Positions 8,201-13,136 of a DNA stretch of 13,136 nucleotides are shown here, in pieces. A program made the position numbers and the translations under genes. Numbering within the stretch: position 1 is the stretch's first letter; the number at the start of each line of letters is the position of its first letter. Below the pieces are notes generated by a model. That model was not told where the DNA came from. It did not search any database and saw nothing but the letters and a program-made list of their open reading frames with translations. This DNA is from an uncultured Prevotellaceae bacterium (GTDB lineage: Bacteria; Bacteroidota; Bacteroidia; Bacteroidales; Bacteroidaceae): the NCBI GenBank assembly GCA_900315105.1, contig OMXX01000102.1:1-13136 (forward strand), written 5' to 3'.

Positions 8201-8671
8201 AATGTATGGCTGTGCATCTGGTTTCTTCGCAAGCACATCTTGGTTGCTCCACAAGTCCTTATCCTCAAAGAGCATCCTTCCAAAGGCAGAGGCAATATCA
8301 TAGTCGTCGCCTTTGACATTCATTTCAACCGGATTTGAGAAAGATACCCTGTCGGGGAATAAGGCGATTACAGCCAACAAGCCTTTCCATTCTCCATACA
8401 GCAGCTCATAAAATTGTTGAAGACCAGAGATGTTGATATTAGGATCAGGACTGGACAACGTTTGCAAAGCAAACTTAAAAAGTTTGGCACGAGCCCAAGG
8501 GGTGGGTACGCCTGATATAAGTGCACCCAATTTATCAGCAGTAAGCCCTTGAAGTATCTTTCCCGTTTTTATACCTTGAATATAAGACGGCGCGGAATCA
8601 AGACTATTCCATTGTCCCTGCGTTCCCGTTGTTATATTGGTATAACTTTTTATTAATAATGCCTTTGACAT
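5276..8671 (-). CDS. Large protein with C-terminal actin/Hsp70-like ATPase domain
   Basis: I chose the ATG at 8671-8669, giving 1131 residues. A TTG at 8689 would add six residues and overlap the tubulin-like gene's stop; positions below use that longer numbering. The ATPase half carries the sugar kinase/Hsp70/actin motifs in order: phosphate-1 VVGIDFGSNNT (565-575), connect-1-like TEAEAVCSYAL (763-773), phosphate-2 FLGIDVGGSTSDI (785-797) and adenosine-type VLSFGKGGRLFHWL (932-945). All key Asp and Gly residues are present, so ATP binding and hydrolysis are likely. The N-terminal 560 residues are not recognisable to me: a helical part (about 55-115, with WKGLLAVIALFPD) precedes a beta-rich stretch. 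DnaK is about 640 residues, so this is a heavily extended relative, and no classical peptide-binding domain is seen. It lies between the tubulin-like GTPase gene and the pseudo-Hsp70 scaffold gene. Confidence 0.88.
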   Translation of the reverse strand: MSKALLIKSYTNITTGTQGQWNSLDSAPSYIQGIKTGKILQGLTADKLGALISGVPTPWARAKLFKFALQTLSSPDPNINISGLQQFYELLYGEWKGLLAVIALFPDRVSFSNPVEMNVKGDDYDIASAFGRMLFEDKDLWSNQDVLAKKPDAQPYIQLIYYRGHLVGGTSPLTGVFTGVSYTKLDDDASDINWYRNGKFEDPTRFMTPEQLQKVYLFVKNMNRNLEDFEKKINSQRNDKPKVDIGGFKQMSRKWETDMFTKGGGSLRDKGPIAKYGNLESPFSLLFDSDVPVYLKPDFTFTYTNGEDYQQIGDIQSLLSDDKYVVGFIENANARPKLSDGPVYYLKVRDLRDGSVSYFSLPLSERGIDIFKNGMSGLLGYSQGDNNTLLTGTITDAGQLAVTLVVEIDGQKVTLNTREYEISWLEGLGKVIMWPNFVSEKWNRYYLYSEYTADSQWQFQPMFKCQGEYIKNVNGHFLTADYQPGPDEEKKVDVKKLVTYPAGQGEELPKYNIIGADKPLAGLSVSVKDTGKDVHAGYLIFRPQVIEDRTNLDIKGTAVVGIDFGSNNTCVYYNENDKGAQPVRFDNYRTVLVGKENNDIRATALNDELLFFSNYPSDNGQIKSWLHEHDSRYNCYNESEEIAGGVPVNRPNVDVKAMDQYEIKTQAGILHYNMKWLYNEKGLQKKRAFLKSIWLEVCAFLYTNKIRPEELSWSYPGSMMEADRTELEKIFEELCKLTPIAIGRKPILSSDNGVLTTEAEAVCSYALSQDFGLNKDNMFLGIDVGGSTSDILLLAKDPNNGNKSSLYRESSVRMAAGVFFGAIIKSETFRQALVSFHEGRRTNVFVANIKDILAEPSKAPYYLNSIFDQLKTSDDYEEFYSSIDTNAKFVFTIPAYVTGLLLFYSGMLIGKAIKTEHLDHIRRIDVLSFGKGGRLFHWLRSSAGRRATNEYYAGCLNAGISLVADRYLEVKYRDEIEVDNKAEVAKGLVDPKELLKKQQNSDSDICGETGVKYIMSDGTPKDLHTEDELSGDYFANEMNNFDFSEVTNFEEFMNIFIDFVSHKTRLYPQADSLREDLNDLPNRITSYICNNDDEYRKARKTQGDGFHYHQPIIIAEGACFLDILIKRVFNQ

Positions 8672-8685
8672 AGCAATCCAATTTT

Positions 8686-10299
8686 TCAATTAAACTTATA
8701 CAGTTTTCCAAGGGTATCATAGATAAGCTTGTAGAGCTGTTCTCCCTTATTGGTTATGTTTTGCCAGTCTTTAGTGTTGTCACGTGTCTGGATTAACAAC
8801 TTCTTGAACGGATCAAACTTAGACTTTATTATAACCCCTGTCTTGCTGTACCTATTATCCTTGCCAACGCCTTCATTTCGGTAAATACTGTCGTTCCAGT
8901 TGACTTTCATAAGTTCTTTATAGATCATGGGCGAAAAGAGATTGGCATTGAAAAGGAAGTTGTCGCCACCACCTGCAGAACGATAAATTTGTCGAAGCCA
9001 ACCTTCCAGTAACTTGTCACCATCCTTGCGGACAAAGAACAAGCGGAAATACTCTTTCAAGCTTTGAACCTGTGAGACATCAATGCTCAGAAACTCTTGT
9101 ATTTCTTTTTGACCACCGGCCCTTACGCTTTCTACGAAGTTGTCTTCACCATTGCAAAAGAATGAGAATGCTATGAGCAAACCGAATTTCTTGGCAAACT
9201 CATTGGCACGTTGTTGCCCGACGAAATCCTGAAAATCGAACTTGCCGCTCTCATTTATCGCCCTGTATTGATAATCAGTCTTGTGTAAAGACTTGTTTTC
9301 ACTCAAAACATTTTCATCTGCATTGTAAAAGTCGAGAGCAGCACAAGCTGCAAGTAGCTCTATGTAGTGTGAGTCGTTCTTTTGTTGCTCACCACCGGTA
9401 ATGGTTTCTTTTATATGTTCTGACTCTCTTTGCATCGGATCCCATCCCATACCGCTAGTTCCCATCATGTAAAACTTCTGGTAGGTACTTTTTACCGTTG
9501 CATCATCATCGTAGAACATCATTGCAACCTGCGAATTAAGAGCGAACTTATCGCTTGTAGCAATGACCTTCTGGCTGCTAAGTTCACTGCCACTTGGAGC
9601 TTTGAAGCTAAAATATGCCGTCAACAAAGTGGAGCCGAAGTATGCACTCTTCAATACATTGGCAGCACCATTGCTCATTATTTCAGCAGCCTTTGAGATG
9701 GCCTGCGGAATAATGGGTATTGAGGATGCTCCAGTACCACCAAAAACTGAGCCTAAAATAAAAACACGTGGTTGACCATTCTGAGAAGATTTAATCAGCT
9801 CACTTAGAAACTTCTTTAGGTCGCTTCCTGCTTGAGATTTTGCAGCTTCAATAATTGAATGGTACATCATCATTGACCCCAAATGGGTCTGTGCTCTATA
9901 TCCGTGTCTCAGATTAAAATCCTCTACATTCTCTGAAAGAACAAGATCTGCCAAATCGGTTTCTTCCCTATGGTTATATCGCGTATCTCCATAATTGAAC
10001 ACAGTCTTAAAAGTGCTTTTCTGCTCATAGTTAGGGCTGAACTCATAGTACTTTATATTAGCGGAGAAGAACGTATCTATTAAGGCTGTGCGATTTGCAG
10101 TGTCCAATCCTTTGGCCTTACAATAAGCCTCCTTGACTTCTTTCAAACGAGAGAAGTTTCCGTTATTTTTATCCGTATCAAGTGCAAGAAGATGTATATC
10201 TGTATCATCGAACATCCCCATTGCACATAAATGCACGAGAGATTCAATACAGCGCATCCCCGTACCACCGATACCAAGAACGAAAAATTGTCTTGCCAT
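8686..10299 (-). CDS. Divergent tubulin/FtsZ-like GTPase (Tubulin_2 type)
   Basis: The protein has 537 residues. The N-terminus FVLGIGGTGMRCIESLVH (6-23) is a Rossmann-type strand-Gly loop-helix like the tubulin T1 loop. HLLALDTDKNN (36-46) fits the next strand and T3-type loop. FILGSVFGGTGASSIPIIP (180-198) is the hallmark tubulin/FtsZ glycine-rich T4 motif, with GGTGAS in place of GGTGSG. HYIELLAACAALDFY (311-325) is typical of the Tubulin_2 branch. I do not see a convincing FtsZ T7 loop (NxDxx[DE]); YNADEN at 325-330 is only a partial match. GTP binding is likely, while FtsZ-style hydrolysis is uncertain. It is not the division protein: it is far from FtsZ in length and sequence and lies outside a dcw cluster. 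It starts 6 nt after the three-helix membrane protein gene, so it may act at the membrane. Confidence 0.87.
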   Translation of the reverse strand: MARQFFVLGIGGTGMRCIESLVHLCAMGMFDDTDIHLLALDTDKNNGNFSRLKEVKEAYCKAKGLDTANRTALIDTFFSANIKYYEFSPNYEQKSTFKTVFNYGDTRYNHREETDLADLVLSENVEDFNLRHGYRAQTHLGSMMMYHSIIEAAKSQAGSDLKKFLSELIKSSQNGQPRVFILGSVFGGTGASSIPIIPQAISKAAEIMSNGAANVLKSAYFGSTLLTAYFSFKAPSGSELSSQKVIATSDKFALNSQVAMMFYDDDATVKSTYQKFYMMGTSGMGWDPMQRESEHIKETITGGEQQKNDSHYIELLAACAALDFYNADENVLSENKSLHKTDYQYRAINESGKFDFQDFVGQQRANEFAKKFGLLIAFSFFCNGEDNFVESVRAGGQKEIQEFLSIDVSQVQSLKEYFRLFFVRKDGDKLLEGWLRQIYRSAGGGDNFLFNANLFSPMIYKELMKVNWNDSIYRNEGVGKDNRYSKTGVIIKSKFDPFKKLLIQTRDNTKDWQNITNKGEQLYKLIYDTLGKLYKFN

Positions 10300-10305
10300 A
10301 AGCTA

Positions 10306-10692
10306 TTATTTCTTTTCTTTGCCTAAAATTGAGCCGAACTTTGAATGGCGGAACACAAACATTAGAATGAAACTAAGCAACATGTACACGCCGAGATTTA
10401 TTCCGATACATTTCAGATTGCAAGCTCTGAACATGTTTTGGAATCCCGCATTTCTAATGTGATCAACGACGACAAGGTCGTTGTACATCCAAAAACCAAA
10501 GACTGCTATTATGCCAATTACAAAAAAAGCAATTCTCCGTTTTATATAAGAGCGGTCGTTGCCTCCTTCCCATGGGAAGATGTCAGCAAATAGTAGTGCA
10601 AGTAGAACGGCTATCAAACCAACAATCGCAGCATAAATCATGGTGCTGTTCATCAGTTGTTGAAGTTGTTGAAGAGTGGTTACTGGTGTCAT
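10306..10692 (-). CDS. Small integral membrane protein, three helices
   Basis: The 128-residue protein has three clear hydrophobic segments: about 19-37 (IYAAIVGLIAVLLALLFAD), about 54-70 (IAFFVIGIIAVFGFWMY) and about 98-114 (INLGVYMLLSFILMFVF). A basic stretch RSYIKRR (47-53) before the second helix and the tail RHSKFGSILGKEKK suggest that both face the cytosol, with the N-terminus outside. No family is recognised. The first ATG (10692) is used; an ATG at residue 14 is an alternative that would keep all helices. It follows the lipoprotein gene by 31 nt and precedes the tubulin-like gene by 6 nt. By context it may be the inner-membrane docking partner of the tubulin-like protein or the link to the vWA-like lipoprotein; that is inference. 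Confidence 0.82.
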   Translation of the reverse strand: MTPVTTLQQLQQLMNSTMIYAAIVGLIAVLLALLFADIFPWEGGNDRSYIKRRIAFFVIGIIAVFGFWMYNDLVVVDHIRNAGFQNMFRACNLKCIGINLGVYMLLSFILMFVFRHSKFGSILGKEKK

Positions 10693-10723
10693 ATATCTTT
10701 GTTGTTATGAGATCTCTTGACGT

Positions 10724-12073
10724 CTATCTTTCGCTTGACTTTACATAAATTGTATAGATAGGGCAGTTGCATATCATTGCCTTAATATCAGGATCTGTCA
10801 AACACTGCTCCACACTTGATGCTACAGAGACATTCTTCTGGCCTGGCAGGTCGATACTGTCAAACGTGAACATATCTTTATGTTGCGCAAACAGAGGTTC
10901 TACAGAAGATACGCAAATATCAAGCTTTGTATAATTGAAAGGAGCACCGTTAAGTGCGGTCTCTGGATTATACATTTGTGTGTCAAAATGTAGGTTGATG
11001 ATGCCATGTCTTTTAAACTCTTGCTCATCTATTTTTACAAAATTCTGACATTCAATCGGAGCTATTTCTTTGAAAGGCTTAGTCTTCGTTTCCAAAGCGT
11101 TATAGAAGTCGTTGTATTCCGAATTGATGTTGTAAGCCTTTACAGTAACGTTTGTTATTCGATAACCGCCAAAGGCATTTCTGTCAAGTTTTAGACCAGA
11201 CGTAAACGATTCTCCATCAGGTAAAGGATTCCCTGTATTTGGGTTTACTGCATTAACGATTAAAGGCTCAATGCCGTCTTTCCAACTTATTGGCCAATCT
11301 TGAATTTCGTATGCACCTAACCCCGGCGTCACAGTTGCGCTAAGGTTTTCATTTGGCTGCGTTGTTTGACCATTGGCAGATAATAGATGAGGATGATCAG
11401 CTGATAAGTGGAAAATTTCCACTGCAGGGAACTGGACAAGATTAACAGTCTGCGTTATCCTGTCCATAATATTGCCTCTCAAACGAGTGTCCGTAAAGAT
11501 GATATAAAATCTTCTTTTATTATAAACGTGACCATTGTTTGGCTCTTGATATGGTTCTGAAAGGAAGAAAACATCGTGTCCCTTCCTCAGCCAAACCGTT
11601 AAAGCATCAGCCATATACGGATTGTTTATGTTTCCCTGCGCAATGGACTGTTGGTAGTATTCACCATCTGTTAGCAAAACGGATTCGGTGTTTGCTTCTG
11701 CCATGCGATTGATTGCCAACTTTAAATCGGCATAGTTGACTTCATGAATAGTTCTTAAGAGCTGAAAAGTATTGATGGCAGGATGCTCTATGATTGAATT
11801 GCCTTCGATGGAATAGTATTTTCTTGCAGCATTAGTCCATGACGGAACTAACGCTTGGAAGAAAGGTGAATTCTGCCCCATCGCTATACAAGTTGAATAG
11901 TCAACAAAAAGAGCTAATTGGTCTGCATTTATTTCGTGTATTCCTTTGGAAAAGTAAAAGTCATTGAACTGTTGAATATACTTCGTATCAGCAGGTGTTG
12001 GTATATTGCTTTTACATGACACTAAGCAACATAGTATCAAACAAAGAACTGAGGATGCCAAAATCTTTTTCAT
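10724..12073 (-). CDS. vWA-like lipoprotein, 449 aa, first gene of the operon
   Basis: The N-terminus MKKILASSVLCLILCCLVSC is a lipoprotein signal with lipobox LVSC (Cys20). Residues 50-200 resemble a von Willebrand A fold. LALFVDYSTC (53-62) sits at the strand-1/MIDAS position, where the usual DxSxS has become DYSTC. ADLKLAINRMAEANTESVLL then leads into LLTDGEYY (133-140), the typical vWA strand with the MIDAS Asp136. RFYIIFTDTR (188-197) is a further core strand. The last 250 residues are beta-rich and unassigned. Because of the Ser-to-Cys change, metal binding may be altered. The protein would sit in the periplasm or outer membrane. A purine-rich AGGAAGAGG lies just before the ATG (12073), unusual for this phylum, and no clear promoter separates it from the structured region upstream. 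vWA genes are known neighbours of tubulin-like genes of this class. Confidence 0.8.
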   Translation of the reverse strand: MKKILASSVLCLILCCLVSCKSNIPTPADTKYIQQFNDFYFSKGIHEINADQLALFVDYSTCIAMGQNSPFFQALVPSWTNAARKYYSIEGNSIIEHPAINTFQLLRTIHEVNYADLKLAINRMAEANTESVLLTDGEYYQQSIAQGNINNPYMADALTVWLRKGHDVFFLSEPYQEPNNGHVYNKRRFYIIFTDTRLRGNIMDRITQTVNLVQFPAVEIFHLSADHPHLLSANGQTTQPNENLSATVTPGLGAYEIQDWPISWKDGIEPLIVNAVNPNTGNPLPDGESFTSGLKLDRNAFGGYRITNVTVKAYNINSEYNDFYNALETKTKPFKEIAPIECQNFVKIDEQEFKRHGIINLHFDTQMYNPETALNGAPFNYTKLDICVSSVEPLFAQHKDMFTFDSIDLPGQKNVSVASSVEQCLTDPDIKAMICNCPIYTIYVKSSER

Positions 12074-12076
12074 TAG

Positions 12077-12085
12077 CCTCTTCCT
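12077..12085 (-). promoter_or_regulatory. Purine-rich ribosome-binding-like site of the first operon gene
   Basis: On the minus strand AGGAAGAGG ends 3 nt before the ATG at 12073. Such Shine-Dalgarno-like runs are uncommon in Bacteroidetes, and the other genes here mostly have A/T-rich leaders. It supports the chosen start, although its spacing is shorter than usual. Confidence 0.4.
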
Positions 12086-12140
12086 GTCAGTCTGTCCCCT
12101 AGACTCTTTTAGTTTGGTTTATAGTTATTTTGATATATAT

Positions 12141-12181
12141 AAAAAAAGCGTGGGAACTTATCTTGTTACTCGTCCCACGCT
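12141..12181 (-). terminator. Intrinsic-terminator-like hairpin upstream of the operon
   Basis: The arms 12173-12181 and 12147-12155 form a perfect 9-bp stem (AGCGTGGGA / TCCCACGCT) with a 17-base loop. On the minus strand it is followed directly by seven T residues and then ATATATAT. The geometry fits Rho-independent termination of leftward transcription, 68 bp before the start of the vWA-like gene. The heptamer GCGTGGG of the 5' arm occurs a second time on the minus strand at 12235-12229, so an alternative pairing with the same 3' arm is possible. It may end a separate ncRNA or act as an attenuator in the operon's leader. Confidence 0.7.
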
Positions 12182-12583
12182 CGGAGGCCTTCGCATTGCC
12201 CATCGTAGTTGAACGAGCAACGCAGAAGCCCACGCCTGTATGTATATCGCACCTTTGGCATACCTTATATACAATAAGGTATACCGCCGGCTGGTGATTA
12301 CACACCCATGGACATCTACCATTGCTTCATTCCTGACTACGATGAAAGTTTGCGAAGTTTCCAAGCGTCAAGAACCAAAGCGTCAAGTAAACGCCTTCAT
12401 CATATATATGTTCCCCACAGTCAAGCCGCTCCTCATGAGCAGCTCATCCCACCCTCTGCGGGCTTCTGCATTGGCGGACGGCCACAAGGGATGCACCCTG
12501 CGTTCGGCATACGGCCACACCCTGCATCAGCCGATAAGGTTTCGGACGTGGTTAACATTGGCAAATTTATGAAGAAATATTGA
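12182..12583 (-). ncRNA. Candidate structured RNA or long leader
   Basis: This 400-bp block is GC-richer than its surroundings and holds several strong inverted repeats. A long-range stem pairs CTTCGCA plus CATCGTAGT (12189-12195, 12201-12209) with ACTACGATG plus TGCGAAG (12336-12344, 12351-12357), leaving a small 5x6 internal loop. Inside it is a 12-bp hairpin at 12257-12285 with a 5-base loop and one G-U type pair. Further out is a 7-bp hairpin at 12425-12443. There are also short direct repeats: AAGCGTCAAG at 12363 and 12378, and on the minus strand GCAGGGTG and TGTGGCCGT, each twice. It ends at a U-run terminator on the minus strand and has a promoter-like pair at its other end. Short ORFs on both strands here overlap each other and look spurious. 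No known RNA family was recognised. Confidence 0.5.
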
Positions 12584-12589
12584 AAAATG

Positions 12590-12620
12590 CAAAATAATGA
12601 GAAAGTTTTTTTGAAGCCAA
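12590..12620 (-). promoter_or_regulatory. Candidate Bacteroidetes-type promoter for the structured RNA/operon
   Basis: On the minus strand TTGG (12620-12617), a 20-nt spacer and TATTTTG (12596-12590) approximate the Bacteroidetes TTTG / TAnnTTTG promoter. Both boxes deviate from consensus. Initiation would fall near 12583, at the edge of the structured block. No better match was seen between the terminator-like hairpin and the first operon gene, so this could also serve the operon by read-through. Confidence 0.3.
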
Positions 12621-12797
12621 TGAGAAAAAAAATGTTTTGCTTTGCTGCGTGTCTAAAAGATCTCTCAAATCGATGAATTTCCTTCAGATCACTTACAGAC
12701 CACGCAGAGGTCTTAACAGACCACATATAAATACCAAAATATCCTAATAGACAAGAAATTATATGCGTACAATAGTATCAAATCAAAAGTAAATGCT
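12621..12797. other. A/T-rich intergenic stretch without a convincing gene
   Basis: No convincing coding region, tRNA or mobile element was found. The only local structure is ACAGACCAC repeated at 12695-12703 and 12716-12724, with a weak 5-bp hairpin (AGACC / GGTCT, 12697-12713) across it. This could be an operator-like site for a regulator, but the evidence is thin. A leftward 97-aa ORF that crosses this stretch runs on into the structured block and looks spurious. Confidence 0.4.
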
Positions 12798-12805
12798 TAT
12801 TTTTG
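12798..12805 (+). promoter_or_regulatory. Bacteroidetes -7 box (TAnnTTTG) on the plus strand
   Basis: TATTTTTG matches the TAnnTTTG -7 element exactly and is followed by TAGACA. I see no good TTTG -33 box at 19-21 nt upstream. It points rightward, toward the short ORF remnant at 12869 and away from the operon. Confidence is limited because A/T-rich DNA makes chance matches common. Confidence 0.35.
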
Positions 12806-12868
12806 TAGACAATATCGTTGAAGCCGACCCTAAAAAGAGCCGACTTTTTTGTTTCATTAATACAATTT

Positions 12869-12996
12869 ATGCCAATGAGTAAAACCTACATTCCAAAGAT
12901 GGGACCGAAAAAGGCTGTGCGTCTACCAACGCTGCCCTGAAGTTTGTCCTTGAGAAATATGGCGACGAGCTGGTCAGGATGTTCCAGAGCACGTAG
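12869..12996 (+). pseudogene. Short frameshifted ORF remnant
   Basis: An ATG at 12869 opens a 23-codon ORF beginning MPMSKTYIPK that stops at TGA 12938-12940. In another frame, open after a TAA near 12880, the bases up to TAG 12994-12996 encode a peptide with gene-like composition (ASTNAALKFVLEKYG, then DELVRMFQST). A single indel near 12890-12910 would join the two into one peptide of about 42 residues. It lies behind the TAnnTTTG box. The family is unknown to me, and it could equally be two unrelated chance reading frames. Confidence 0.3.
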
Positions 12997-13061
12997 GAAG
13001 CCGGCAAAATGTGATTACTCACAGGTGACCCAAAAAGAATGTCTTGCTTTATGCGAGACCG

Positions 13062-13108
13062 GAACGAGAGCAGGAGGTGAGGCCTCCGCCTTTACCCCTC
13101 TCTTGTTC
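13062..13108. repeat. Nested inverted repeat near the right edge
   Basis: The outer arms GAACGAGAG (13062-13070) and CTCTTGTTC (13100-13108) pair with one G-U type pair. An inner stem GGAGG / CCTCC (13073-13077, 13083-13087) lies within. The region after it (GTTATGTTTTTGC) is only moderately T-rich, so it would be a weak terminator on the plus strand. It may belong to a gene beyond the window. Confidence 0.35.
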
Positions 13109-13136
13109 TGTTATGTTTTTGCTTACGCAGCGGCTG

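Noticed and set aside
8672..8689. TTG start at 8689 for the large ATPase gene
   Set aside because: An ATG seven codons in (8671) gives normal 14-nt spacing after the tubulin-like gene's stop. TTG would require an overlap with no supporting ribosome-binding site.
8686..10299. Calling the tubulin-like gene ftsZ
   Set aside because: The length, the GGTGAS signature, the lack of a clear T7 loop and the gene context all differ from the division gene.
12361..12387. Possible CRISPR-like direct repeats (AAGCGTCAAG twice)
   Set aside because: There are only two short copies, with no spacer regularity and no cas genes in the window.
12099..12726. Several overlapping ORFs of 68-110 codons on both strands upstream of the operon
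   Set aside because: They overlap each other in different frames over a region full of inverted and direct repeats. Their peptides are Cys/Arg/Pro/His-rich with no domain pattern, and the region is better explained as structured RNA.

Overview
The window looks like a Bacteroidales (Prevotella/Bacteroides-type) chromosome. The gene at the left edge starts like the calcium P-type ATPase typical of that order. Most starts lack Shine-Dalgarno sequences and sit in A/T-rich gaps. Two proteins have lipoprotein signals, and the promoter-like boxes resemble the Bacteroidetes TTTG / TAnnTTTG pattern. No tRNA, rRNA, CRISPR array, complete IS or integrase was found.

Almost everything lies in one leftward (minus-strand) gene train. 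In transcription order it encodes: a vWA-like lipoprotein (12073-10724); a three-helix membrane protein (10692-10306); a divergent tubulin/FtsZ-like GTPase (10299-8686); a very large protein with a C-terminal actin/Hsp70-like ATPase (8671-5276); a protein with a degenerate, probably inactive Hsp70-like domain followed by a coiled coil and about six TPR-like repeats (5272-2735); a TerD-like protein (2704-2126); a single-span membrane protein with a probable peptidoglycan-binding CW_7-like C-terminus (2124-1420); an otherwise easily missed 56-aa two-helix protein (1357-1187); a second lipoprotein (1190-615); and an unrecognised 87-aa protein (606-343). Most spacings are 1-31 nt, and one pair overlaps as ATGA. 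The truncated P-type ATPase (273-1) follows on the same strand and may be a separate unit.

My reading is that the operon builds a trans-envelope machine. A tubulin-like and an actin/Hsp70-like nucleotide-driven core would sit in the cytosol, with a pseudo-Hsp70/TPR scaffold and a TerD-like protein. Small membrane proteins and a bitopic anchor would link this core to the cell wall, and lipoproteins would act on the far side of the membrane. The TerD-like protein and the anchor carry the same short basic tag (V-x-L-K-[KR]-K-[VI]-T), which physically ties them to one system. Tubulin-like genes of this class have been linked to vWA and membrane-protein genes and predicted to act in membrane remodelling. 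The actin-like/pseudo-Hsp70/TerD/CW_7 combination here deserves attention.

Upstream of the operon (12074-13136) there is no convincing protein gene. It holds a strongly structured, GC-richer block of about 400 bp (12182-12583) that ends in an intrinsic-terminator-like hairpin on the minus strand. It could be a stand-alone ncRNA or a leader/attenuator for the operon. On the far right, on the plus strand, are a promoter-like box, a frameshifted short ORF remnant and an inverted repeat.
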